Position numbers and translations under genes: made by a program. A stretch of 64,000 nucleotides of DNA from Escallonia rubra (lineage: Eukaryota; Streptophyta; Magnoliopsida; Escalloniales; Escalloniaceae), in contig JAVXUO010002412.1 in assembly GCA_033065855.1 (NCBI GenBank), positions 62,001-126,000 of the forward strand, read 5' to 3'. Position 1 is the stretch's first letter; the number at the start of each line of letters is the position of its first letter. Of the stretch, positions 54,101 to 64,000 are shown piece after piece. The notes under the pieces were generated by a model, which saw nothing but the letters and a program-made list of their open reading frames with translations, made no database searches and was not told the origin of the DNA.

Positions 54101-54945
54101 GAGCGAAAGTTGGAAGATGGCCATTTTAATTTCCTCCGTAGTGAAACGATTTCCTAAAAGGTTGATCTGTCTTTTCGAGAGAGATTTGTTTAAGGCATTG
54201 AGGGTGCTCAAAATGTGTGGAGCAGTACTGACCACGGAGAAGAACAAAAAATAGATTTAAAAATGAACGAGAAGGCAATAAGAGATGTCCCTATGAGAAG
54301 TATAAGTATTGCCCTCGGCATCAAGTAGAGAGGAAATATGATTTCGGTTTCGATGAAGAATGGTTGAGGTATGGAAACTTTTGTGTTACAATCACCAAAT
54401 TGAAGCCACTTTGATCTGGCTTTTTGGGCCCAAAACAATTCCTCATAATTCAAAATCCATTCAAGGTTATCTCTGGATTGACATTCTAAAATATGTGCGT
54501 CAGTTAAAGGCAAAAGACTCTGGAAATGGAGCAAGCTTGCTTAAGTATCAGAGTCTGAGCTTCAAGATTCTCAAATCTGTTTTTATTGCAAGATAGTAAG
54601 GTCGCCATCATATGCTTACCCCACGAAATAACTTTGAATAGAGGGAATCCACAAGCAGGGATAGACAAGGCTTGTTGTATGAGTTGAGTGTCATCCGGAT
54701 GGTTCAACCAAAATGCCTTAAAATGTTTAGGGTGAAAAAGGAAATGTTGTGAAGGATAAAGCTCAAAAAGAAGAGGTGCATGGTCGTAGATTTGGATTCC
54801 CAGGTTGTGGACCTTGGCTAGGGTAAATCTGGACCCAAGCTGGATTAGCAAAACTTTTATCAACCACAAGCTTCGTTTAGATTTTCCATTCAAAACCACC
54901 CAAAGTGTTGCCTGAAACCACCATCCACGCACCCTCACACACCAC
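51119..54945 (-). pseudogene. Decayed L1-type LINE
   Basis: Read on the minus strand from about 54945, fragments in broken frames follow LINE order. First are endonuclease C-terminal traces (AKVHNLGIQIYDHAPLLFEL). Next is the reverse transcriptase start (FTTEEIKMAIFQL, KALGPNGIIPLVYQ) near 54120-54060. Then comes GDPLSPCLFILCA near 53530, and a ruined catalytic box where FFADD is expected (HLFFKNDLRIF, near 53400). Last is the zf-RVT neighbourhood (FKDLSLFNRALLAKYYWRL) near 52850. The 3' end is a T-run on the plus strand at 51119-51141 followed by GGTTAATAAGAG, the same tail as the retroposon at 27927. Many stops and frameshifts make it dead. The 5' border is approximate. Confidence 0.75.
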
Positions 54946-55149
54946 CAAAAGCTCTACCACTGCCAGCGTTGTTTTGCTCCGATACATAGTTTATGGTCAT
55001 CTCTCCGATAATCTGACGTACTATTCCCTTGGTTTGTTCCCTCTAACCAACCTCATAAATTTTCATGTTGCTAGAGGCCGATTTTTTGAATTCTAAGACC
55101 GGTTTTTTACGAAAGTAGGTGCTTCGAGTTTGATTTTGGCCTTTGTTTG

Positions 55150-58100
55150 GTCAAATTCTTCTTCTATATAATAGTTCATGTGCACTCGCCTCCATTTTCT
55201 TTTGGTTTACATGTCGTGGGTAGACATATGTGCTTTAAACTATTCCGATCATTCTCGTCGGGTTCAGTTATAATCCCTGAGGATAAGTTATCGTGGCTTT
55301 CTCAAAGGACGCAAAGTTTAGCTTTGTGTTAATAGTTCTTGTGTCCTCCCTGAAGAGCTTATCGACGAAAGATATGACGCATTCAAGGAGCGTCTTAAAG
55401 GGTGGGAACAACGTTAATAATCGAATTCGTACTCAGGTTACCAACACATAGATCCTATCCATTAATACGCTCTTTGGCATTTATGATATTACCATGGAAG
55501 TACGAAATCTTCTGGCCAAGCAATACTTATCTACTTGGTATGTTGGAACCTAAGTGGGACAGTCCTAGGAGATGCTGAGTAATTTTCTCAGCCTCGTGAA
55601 TATGAGAATTATGCTATTCTTAATGGCTTTTTGTGATGAGTTTTAATAAACCAGGATCTATCCTATATTATCACTCTCTACCCACGTTAAATCGTGCAGT
55701 AGATAAATTCATTTCTGAAGAATATCGAACTTAAACTCAGTCTCATCGCTCTAAGCTTTTCACTGCTGCTGTTGCACACGCACCCATTAGTCATGAGCTT
55801 TCTTTGGCTCTTCCACAGTTGACTACTACCTCCGTTTTATCACTTCTCAGCTACTCATTTCACTGCCAGAAGGAACAAACATCATACCTTTTGGCATTTG
55901 GGTTATACTCGGAATCAGTGTCATAAATGTTTGGGATGACTATCTGCTAAGTCTGTCTCAAAGACTCTCGTGGCACCACAAATTGCTGTTATTGATCATC
56001 CTGATTCATATCCTGAGTCTCCTGCCCCTCAGTCTTTCCCATAGACCATAGTCATATCCACTGCTAATCTTGAGGCATTGATCAAGTAGGTTTTATTTCG
56101 TACTAGCTCTTCAGCCATGTTTGTTACTCTAGGTAACGTCTCTTGGTATATTGATTCAGTTTGGTGTAATCATATGACTTCTAATCCTTCTTTTCTGTGA
56201 CTAAATTAAATCTCCTTGTGCTAATACCCTTCAAAGTCACAGTGCTAAGGATCTACAATGGACAATAGTCATATAAACTCTATCTCTTCACCTAGTTTGT
56301 CTGTTGACGTTACCTTCTTTGTTCCTTCTTTTTCAATAATTTGTTGTTTGTTAGACAACTTTGTGATTTGGGTCTTCTTTGTCTTGAAGCCAAAGGTGTG
56401 TTGTGCAGGTGCAGGATCCTCGAACGAGACATACAATTGGGATAGGTCGTAAGCTTAGACGCCTTTTTGAGATTTCTTCTCTCCATGTTCGCGCTAGCCT
56501 CTCTATAACAACACATATCCCGCATATTTCACTTCAGTTATGGATTCATGGCTTGACTATGCCTCGCATACATTGAGTTTGCAACTTAGCGTTTAGTGGT
56601 CTTTAGAAACCGTTACTCTCAGTCCTTTGACTGTGTGCCGTGTCAACGCAGAAAAAAGAGTGCTTTACCTTTCAATATTAGTGATTAATTTCCCAGAAAG
56701 GTTCTGACTCGGTACATTCCAATGTATGAGGTCTTAGCCCGACGCCTACCTTTTTTTTAGAGGTGGGGGGTTCTCATTACTTCATTGTTTTTGTGGATGA
56801 TTTCTCTCGTAACACACAGAATTATCTTTTGCAACATCCTTCAGAGCTTCTTGCTGTATAAATAAAGTTTGTTAATCTGGTCAAAACCTAATTTTCTCAT
56901 AATATTAAGCTACTTCGCTCTGATAATGCTGTTGAATATGAAGATTTTTCCTTTCTTGACATCCTTAAACAACAATTGTACCATACACCATAGATTTTAT
57001 CACGGTACCTCTTAACCAAATAGTCGAGCTAAACATAAGCACCATCATATGTTGGATATTTTTGGCGCCTCTCGCCCTCTCTGCTTCCATTCTTGAAGCC
57101 CTTTGAGATGAAGCTGCTCTTACTATAGTCTATATATTGTTAATAGGATTCCTTCTTCTGTTACTCACCACCCGTCTTCAAATGAACGTCTGCTCGGGTC
57201 TTCTCCTCCCAATCATGATCTTAAGGTCTTTGGGTGTGCCTACTTTGTCGTGCTTCCATCCTATGAAAGTTTGAACCTCAGTTTCATTTATGTTGGTTTC
57301 CTTGGTTGGGAATTCAACATAAAGGCTATAGATGCTATGATCTTGTTCTTAAAGAACTGAATAGCTCAAGTTATGTGACTTTTAGGAAAATAACCTTCGC
57401 TAGCTTGTCTAGCTTATAATGTCGGTCCCTCAAGTCAGCCTCGCTTGTTCACTGAACTTGCTGCTGAACTTTTTTGTGGATGATCTTACTTTCTCTCGCT
57501 AACTTCTCCATTCTTGGGAACCTCGTCGCGCTACTCGGGTAAGTCAGTCTTGAGTTCTCGTGATTATCGCTGTGATTATGCTTTAGCTACATTCTATCAA
57601 CTTCACACTTTTCGTGAGGGCAACTTAGATCCTCTTTAGCAATAAACAATTGCAGATGAATTGCAGTCCCTCACAAAAACTCACACTGACACAGTTAATT
57701 TGCTTGCAAATGTAAGTAGATTTACAAGATCAAGACCCACTCTGATGGCTCAGTTGAGCGCTAGAAAGCTCGTTTGATTATGAAAGGTTCACTCAAGAAT
57801 AGAACATTGATTATAAGGAGACTTAGGGTTCGTTTGACAAAACTTTTTTTTTGGTTTTCAGTTTTTAAAGAGCAGTTAATTTTTTTTTTTTTACAAAAAT
57901 AAATGGGTGTTTCATAACCCTATTTTTTTTTAGTATTTGTTTTTTTTTGGTGTTTGATAACCCTTTTTATTTTGACTTTTTTTTTTGGGTGGTTTGCGGT
58001 GGCGGTGGTGGGGCGTAGTGGTGGTCGACGGTGGTGGCGGCCGGCGGTGGTCGCCGGCAGTCACCTGCGGCCGGAGGTGGCTGCCGGCGGCCGGCGATGG

Positions 58101-59690
58101 TCCCCGTTGGCCGACGGTGGTCGCCTGAGGTGGCTGCCGGCGGTGGGAGGGTGGTGGTCTCAAAAAAAAAAACCAAAAGTGAAAAAAAAAAAACCAGTTT
58201 TCGGAGATTTTTTTTTACTCTTCAGTTTAAAAACTGATTTTTTTAATTGGAGAAGGAAAAAAAATGGTTACGAAACGCACTTTTTTTTTTCAATTTTCAA
58301 AACTGAAAAAAAAGAGGAAAAAAAAAAGTGTGTCAAACCCACCCTTATAGTACCGAGTCTCTACTTGTTATTGCCTCTACTCTAAACGGATGTCAAGAAT
58401 GCATTTTTCAACGGTGTACTTACTCAAAAAGTTTATATGCAACCTCCTCCTGGGTATGATCACCCTACTAATAAAGTATGTCATCTTCGTTGCTCTATTT
58501 ATGGCCTCACACAAGCCCTTCATGCTTAGTTTGCCAAATTTAGTACCATTAACTTAGCTTCACCTCTAGCCCCTATGATTTGGCTCTTTCCACCTGAACT
58601 ACTACTAGTAGCACCATGTTGTTGCTCTTTTATGCAGATGACATGATTATTACTGGTGATATTATTGGTTGTATTCATGCTCATGAGAGCTTTCATCACC
58701 GGCACTTTGAGATGAAAGACCTTGGGTCTCTTAATTATTTGTTGAGACTTGAAGTTTCTATAGACTCTAGTGGTACTTACCTTACTCAGACCAAGTGTGC
58801 ATCCAACTTTTTGTGATGGCTCGACATCTTTAATAGCATGACCCTCGCTACTTTTCTTGAACCGAATGCTAAGCATCGTGCCACTGATGGACTACGTCTT
58901 TTGTATGCTACTCTCTGCAGACAGTTGTTAGCCTTGTTCATTTGATGGTCACTCGTCCTAATATTTCTTGTGCCATCAACTTAGTAAGTCAATTAATGGC
59001 TGCTCCTCGATGTACGAATTGTTCTGTCGTACTTTGTATCATGAGATATGTCAAAGTAACTATGTTTCTTGGCATGCATTTTCCTTCAACATCTTCATTG
59101 ACATTTCACGTGTGCTCTGAAGCTAACTGGGCAAGTGGCCTGATAGACCACGCTTGACGATTGGGATTTGTTTCTTTTTTAGTGAATCTCTTATCTCTTG
59201 GCATAGCAAGAAACAATTTGCAATTACTCGTTCTAGCACCGAAGCTGAATATTGGACTCTTGTCGATAATACTTTTGAACTTATGGCTTCCCTGGTTACT
59301 TTCAAAGACGGGAATCTCTTCTACCTCTAGTAAACCTATAATGTGAGTACAATTTAGATTACTCATAAATTATGTTTCACAAGCACACTAAACATGTCGA
59401 TATTAATTGTCATTTTATTCGGTCTCATCTTTTGCATGCAACTCTTCATCTACTCTGTGTTTCCTCTACCGATCAGATAGCTGATATCTTCACGAAGACT
59501 CATCCACCAGGATGCTTTTTATTTTATTTTATTATTATCTTATTTTCAAACTCAAGTAAGGTTCTTCGTCATGTGTTGTGTATAACACTAGCGTTAGTAT
59601 AGTTTTGTTATAGTCATATGGTTAGTGTACACATTGTAACATTACAATTATGGTTATTCTCTTGTATTACATTCAGGTAGAAATATAACA
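55150..59690 (+). pseudogene. Decayed Ty1/copia retrotransposon, split by a Harbinger element
   Basis: Fragments in changing frames follow copia order. Gag traces (HTLFGIYD-like, EVRNLLAKQYLSTWYVG; LNRAVDKFISEEYRT) lie at 55450-55740. Integrase traces (DEAALTIVYIVNRIPSSVTHHPSS; KVFGCAYFVVLPSYE) lie at 57100-57270. Reverse transcriptase follows after the interruption ([20 protein letters not shown]; an intact LLLLYADDMIITGD at 58616-58660). RNase H traces (SRPNISCAINLVSQL-like; HTKHVDINCHFIRSHLL; IADIFTKTHPPG) run to 59510. The order gag-integrase-RT-RNase H defines Ty1/copia. Many stops and indels show it is dead. A possible 3' LTR remnant of only 85 bp (59606-59690) begins TGTTATA and ends TATAACA; no 5' LTR was recognised. 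Confidence 0.75.
57826..58344. mobile_element. Harbinger-type MITE inserted in the copia relic
   Basis: Ends GGGTTCGTTTGACA and TGTCAAACCCACCC are imperfect inverted repeats, each flanked by TTA (57823-57825 and 58345-58347), the 3-bp duplication of PIF/Harbinger elements. It separates the integrase and reverse transcriptase parts of the copia relic, so it arrived later. The interior is GGTGG/CGGCGG-rich with no transposase. Its left end resembles the relic at 8430. Confidence 0.8.
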
Positions 59691-60480
59691 ATATATTTTT
59701 TTCTCCTAATTTATCAAATTTGCATTCCTTCTTATCTAGTCTTATGCCAAGGTAATGCAAAGGCCAACACCATGGAGGTATCAACGCTTGCCAAGGCTTA
59801 CCACGACCAAGTCAAGGCTTGCCGAGGTCACGCCAAAGCTTGGTAGCGGCCTAAAAAATACTTCCTCAAGGCATTATCCGGTGCCATGTCCCATTGGATA
59901 GAATTGATTTAATTAGCCTTGATGAGTTACCTTTGCTTTCTAAATTGATTAAACCATAAAATTATGTAGATACCTTTACCTTCCGATCAAAGTTTTCTAC
60001 AGATGAAATTAGATACTTGTAAACATGTGCATCCTATTAATTCAGCATTACAGGTAATAGTGACAACATTCATCGGGTAAACGTGTGCATCGGTCTTCGA
60101 AATGATGCATATGCACGTCTAATCATATTGGGTTGAGGTCGATACGAGTAAGCTCATCTAGGTTTCATTGTGATATACTTGAGGTAGAAAAAAGTTACTC
60201 ACTTCTTTGTAACCTATGGCAATTAATGTCAAACAAAAAAAAAAAATCTCCAGTTTGCAAAAATCTCCAGTTTGCTGAATTTTCTTTTTTTAACTTTTCG
60301 TAAAAAAAATCTCCGATAAAGTAATTTTTTAGTTTTACTCATGTTTGTTTCTATCTTGACTAAATAGACTATACTTATTTACTCTGCAATTATAGCTTGA
60401 GTTTAATTTTTCATTTACACATAATAAAATCTATCTTAAAAAAACCAAATGAAGAGACCGTGGGATAAATAAATTCTTAA
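59691..60480. other. Intergenic, no gene seen
   Basis: No conserved coding sequence. Around 59770-59870 there are short imperfect repeats of CCAAGGCTTACC/CCAAGGCTTGCC. The remainder is AT-rich with A/T runs. Confidence 0.5.
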
Positions 60481-60639
60481 ATGCTCCAAAAAAAAAGGAA
60501 AAATGAGCCGCCGCATAATCCACAAAGAACACGTGGGATATTGCAGTTTGGCGGGACCACCAACCCAACTCTTGAAATGTTCTACGACTGTTCAACACCA
60601 TTCTAAGGCGAAAATTTACCCAAAACAAAAAACAGAAGG

Positions 60640-62442
60640 GAAAAAGCACCCATTACGCCTTCCCTCGGCCTCTGGAGACGAATCAGCTCTGGTGCCTTCG
60701 TTGCGACCGTCGTTGACGCCTCATCTCCGAGGGTATGAGCATACCCATCATTTTCCTCTTATCTTTTTGCCGCTAATTGTTCAGCCCTTGATTCTTGGGT
60801 TGATGTAAATTTGTCCTGCTCTCCTGTCTGTCTGTAACAAGAAACTCAAAATTGCTTCCTACAAGGCTTTAACTCTAGTTGGATTGTGGGATTGTTTAAA
60901 ATTTAGAGACCCATTTTTTCTCTTTTTGCTATGAAGTGGGTTTTAGGCGCATGTATGGTTTTGTGCCCGTAACTTGTATGAATAGTTGTTAACCGTTACC
61001 AAAAATGTTTTACTTGGTTCTTTTAACCTTTTCTTTAAAAACCCTTTGTTTTGCTCTGAAGTGGGAGAAATGTATTCTTTATTCTCGATGTGGAGGAAGA
61101 GGAAGAGGAACATTAGAATTTTGTAGCTTTCGGGTTATGATGGTGCAGACGTATTTTGCGCAGTTGGGGTTCATGCTGTGACTGTTTTGATGGCTATCCT
61201 GTGGTTTTTTGGAAAATTAAGTACGCTGTGATTCTGTTGTCATTTGCTAATCGTGGTTGGTAATACGGTCTAATTTGTTTCTTTAGCCCATACTTGATTG
61301 ACGGGGTATTAAGCTTGTTCTACTAGGTCAGTCTTTAATTCCTTTTCAGGAATGTAGGGGTTAAGCATTGATCTGATTTAGGGCCTTTACCTAATTATGA
61401 TTGTAGAATGACGGGTGCCAGATAAATGAGAAAAGATTAGAGCAAAAGAGGGGTAAGTTGAGTTGTTGCTCATCAATAGACGAACGGGACTCACACTTTA
61501 GTGGTTGGGAAAAAAGAAGAACGCATTTAGAACGACTGAAATCGGAGGCATTGATCATGCCTTTTCACAGTGGTGTCGTCTTCAAGGGAAGATGCATAAC
61601 ACATCTTTAACACTCAGTTGATCGAGAAGAGTCATGTTGGATAAGGAAGCTCATGCTTTGGGTTGTAGGCATCGTAAACGGGGACAGATGCATAAGAAAA
61701 TAGTTGACCCTCAGCAGATTATTCATTTGCTATCCATTTGAAATCAAATTGTGTAACTATTTCCGTACAGATTAACCAAATTGTCGACTAGTATTTTGCG
61801 GAAGTTGAGTAATACGTTAAGACCTGCGACCGCTTCTGGGCACATCTGAGGCATTACATTAGAGAAAAGTACTTTATTTAAGTGTGAAATACCATTGCTA
61901 ACCATTTGAGCCACTGGTGGTATAGCTAAGCGGGTATAGCTCAGTTCCTGCTGCTACGATTCAGAGCCAAGACACGAAGAGTTAGCAAGTCGTGACCATA
62001 GATAGCGTGAATATATCATGGCACAAACCTAGAAATAATGTTATACCAAGCTATAAAAAAGGCTACAAAATTGCTTTTACTTAAAAATAAACAACCTTTG
62101 CAATTGTTTCAAGTTGATATTCTCCTTAATTTCGTTCTTTATTCCGGCCTTATCTAGTTTGCATCATCTATTCTATTGTACATTTTTCCAACTTTGTTTC
62201 TTTACTGTAAGTATGTCTGTGTTTTCTTCTTAGGTTTTCACATATTGTGGCTAACTTATTTTACTTTGTATCAATGTCCATTTCTCCTTTCCCCACTGTT
62301 AGTATTGGAGGTTCCAGAGACACGAGGTTATCAGATAGTTATCTAGCCTTTGCATGCCTATTTACTTTTTGTGTATGAGGACTGTTACTGAGTAGTAAAC
62401 TGCTTCCGCTTTAGGACACGCCACAACATACTCAGTTGCCTA
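60640..62442 (+). promoter_or_regulatory. Leader exon and 5'-UTR intron of the MSL-type gene (inferred)
   Basis: A C/T-rich, GC-richer stretch ending CATCTCCGAGG|GTATGAG near 60732 looks like a non-coding first exon. An acceptor-like CGCTTTAG lies at 62407-62414, 28 bases before the start codon. The 1.7-kb interval between has no recognised gene. Borders are from splice-like motifs only. Confidence 0.4.
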
Positions 62443-63034
62443 ATGATGGCGGCTGCAGGTTCTTTGCAGCTTTGCCATGAATTGGGAACATGCAAGAACC
62501 ATCAGTGCGATAAACAGTTCCGGGTATGATTTCCTTTTCTAGGTTTTGTAGGCTTGTGTACTAGCTTTTGTCCTTATTCTTCATACATCTGTGTTTGTTT
62601 GCAGAATGTGATGGGTGGAAAGTTACTTTTATCGAATGCCAATCTTTCATCACTTTCTTTGGTATGGCTCTCTTTGGCTTGTGATAAGAAATTTGATGCA
62701 TTTGTCTACTGCAACCTTGTAAAAGAAGTATCTAGTAAAAGAAATCTGTTGAATTTTGGCAAATCAAAAAATAATTGCTCATATTGGCTTACAACTTATC
62801 ATGATATGTGTCTTTGTGATACATTTATCCTGTAAAGAAAAAGAAACCATGACATTTTAACTTTGTACATTTTCAGCGACAGGATTCTTGGAGTATTCAG
62901 CTTTCAAATAGATTATACAGGCCAATACGAGCCGTACCTCTGAGATATAACTTGTATAAGTGTCATTCATTCCTAAATCCAAGCCAAGCCTTTGACATTT
63001 CTAGCATGACAAATGCTACATCGGCACTAACAAG
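62443..63034 (+). CDS. MSL2/MSL3-like plastid mechanosensitive channel, N-terminal exons only
   Basis: Three coding exons, 62443-62523, 62605-62661 and 62877-63034, join in frame across GT-AG introns and give the first 98 residues. GSLQLCHELGTCKNHQ and LSNRLYRPIRAVPLRYNLYK followed by CHSFLNPSQAFDISS match the remembered N-terminus of Arabidopsis MSL2 and MSL3. Those proteins are MscS-type channels of the plastid envelope that relieve osmotic stress and influence plastid size and division. The stretch is Ser/Arg-rich and poor in acids, as expected of a transit peptide. The membrane and pore regions lie beyond the window. The last codon is split (AG|), and the next exon could not be placed with confidence; a GC-rich repeat occupies the intron at the right edge. 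Start is the first of two ATGs in tandem. Confidence 0.8.
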
Positions 63035-63589
63035 GTGATTTTTATTCTCTTGACAAACTCTTTCATGTGTGCATGCCATACATTCATTTTGATTAAGGAC
63101 ACTGTTCTGTGTTGATTCATGGATATATATGCACTTCTGTATGTACAAGTACAGTATAAGTCCATATTCTATGTCCAGGTGCTTTGGAACACTCTTCCTT
63201 TTAATTGTAAATGTTTTCCTGATTTTCTCTTCTTGCAAGTGTCATTGTAGTCTTCATTACCGATTGATGGACTTCTGTGCATTATTTGTGTGTGTATGGG
63301 TTTTTGCCTTTTTCTTTCCTTGGAGATTATTAATGGTTTATGATTACCTCATTGCAGTATAATGTTCTCGATAGTCGTGAATAGGTTTTGTCTATATGCC
63401 TTCTTCTTCCTATTTTGGGGGTAACCTTCACTTTTCAAAAGCAAAATCCCCTTGTGTCACGTATGCCTAAACACTTATATCTGCTACATATTCATTCAGG
63501 AAGCTCATCAAGTGGGTCAATATAGATTCACCTACTTTCTCATAAGGTTGCCTTAAAGCTTTAAGGCGTTAAGAATTAGGTTAAATTAC

Positions 63590-64000
63590 ATACGGCCTCT
63601 GAAGCACGGACACCTCTCCTAGGTGGAGGTATGGTGTCCTAAACGGACGGACACCCCGACACCCTCCGGACACCGCCCGACACGTGTCGGACACCGCCGA
63701 TCGGTGTCGGGAATTTTTTTTTTTTTTTAATTTTCCGACACCGTGTCGGACACTTCACCGAGGAGTGTCGGACACGGCAATCGGCAGTGTCAGAACGTTT
63801 GGGGCCAATTTCAGATTTATTGAACTATTACCGTCTTCTTCCTTCTCACCTCACGGCTGTCTTCTTCTCTCTCACCTCGAGTCTGCTGTCTGCCGACCAC
63901 GTCAAGGCTGTCGCCGGTGTCGCCAGTGTCGCCGGTGTTGCCAGAGCTGTCGCCGGTGTCGCCGGAGCTCTATCGACGAAGATCCGAAGCCGAAGCCAAC
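63590..64000. mobile_element. GC-rich repeat or transposon end, cut by the window edge
   Basis: An abrupt change from AT-rich intron to sequence dense in GTGTCGGACAC and CCGACACC motifs in both orientations around a T-run. This looks like the subterminal part of a DNA transposon, but only one side is visible, so class and borders are open. It is followed by a CGCCGG-rich stretch. Confidence 0.45.

Noticed and set aside
57954-58385. 143-codon Gly/Arg-rich open frame
   Set aside because: It is the GGTGGCGG-rich interior of the Harbinger MITE and runs across its right border.
58616-58816. Reverse transcriptase gene with intact YADD
   Set aside because: Only 66 codons are open and the flanking domains are broken; it is part of the dead copia relic.
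60503-60808. 101-codon open frame upstream of the MSL gene
   Set aside because: No family resemblance; it overlaps a likely 5' UTR exon and crosses a good donor site.
61937-61980. tRNA-like string (GCGGGTATAGCTCAGTT)
   Set aside because: The D-arm-like start is present, but no anticodon stem, T-arm or acceptor pairing follows.

Overview
This window is nuclear DNA from a flowering plant, most likely a core eudicot. The evidence is GT-AG introns in AT-rich sequence, plant-only gene families (NET actin-binding proteins, an At4g38062-like coiled-coil protein), a chloroplast-type MSL channel, and many typical plant transposons. The species cannot be told from sequence alone.

Seven host genes can be supported by joining exons by hand. 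(1) The 3' nine-tenths or so of an ecdysoneless/SGT1-family gene (1-7140, +), cut by the left edge. (2) A nicotinamidase of the NIC1 type (19026-22292, +), five exons, with its catalytic triad present. (3) A NETWORKED 2-type actin-binding protein (26877-23513, -), two exons, 927 aa. (4) A 171-aa conserved plant protein of unknown function (36139-34771, -). (5) A 975-aa coiled-coil protein like Arabidopsis At4g38062 (43153-46080, +). (6) A 260-aa SAM-dependent methyltransferase (48118-46411, -). (7) The first coding exons of a plastid MSL2/MSL3-like mechanosensitive channel (from 62443, +), running off the right edge. Genes 2/3 and 5/6 are convergent pairs. There is no operon-like organisation and no sign that these genes share a pathway: NAD salvage, pollen or cortical actin, methyl transfer and organelle osmoregulation simply sit side by side.

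The spaces between genes, and several introns, are transposon-built. Well-bounded elements are: a non-autonomous hAT with perfect 8-bp target duplications (9719-10680); a hAT that carries a PPR-gene fragment, again with perfect 8-bp duplications (49185-51016); an older hAT in an ecdysoneless intron (1573-2583); two Harbinger-type elements with 3-bp TTA/TAA duplications (15651-16683 and 57826-58344); a probable 1.9-kb solo LTR with two kinds of tandem repeat (12096-13999); a 1.3-kb LINE-derived retroposon with a 15-bp duplication (27927-29218); and a tRNA-derived SINE with a 17-bp duplication (48307-48451). From 51 to 59.7 kb lies a graveyard: a decayed LINE on the minus strand, then a decayed Ty1/copia element on the plus strand that is interrupted by a Harbinger element. 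The start of another GC-rich repeat lies at the right edge, inside the MSL gene.

The most interesting leads are: a small, nearly perfect hairpin in an ecdysoneless intron that looks like a MIRNA precursor; captured gene fragments inside two hAT elements; a 54-bp perfect inverted repeat with a third direct copy at 31.5-32.4 kb; a nested palindrome at 33.1 kb; an internal 99-residue duplication in the coiled-coil gene; and a short upstream ORF ending 11 nt before that gene's start. No clearly new multi-gene system was found.
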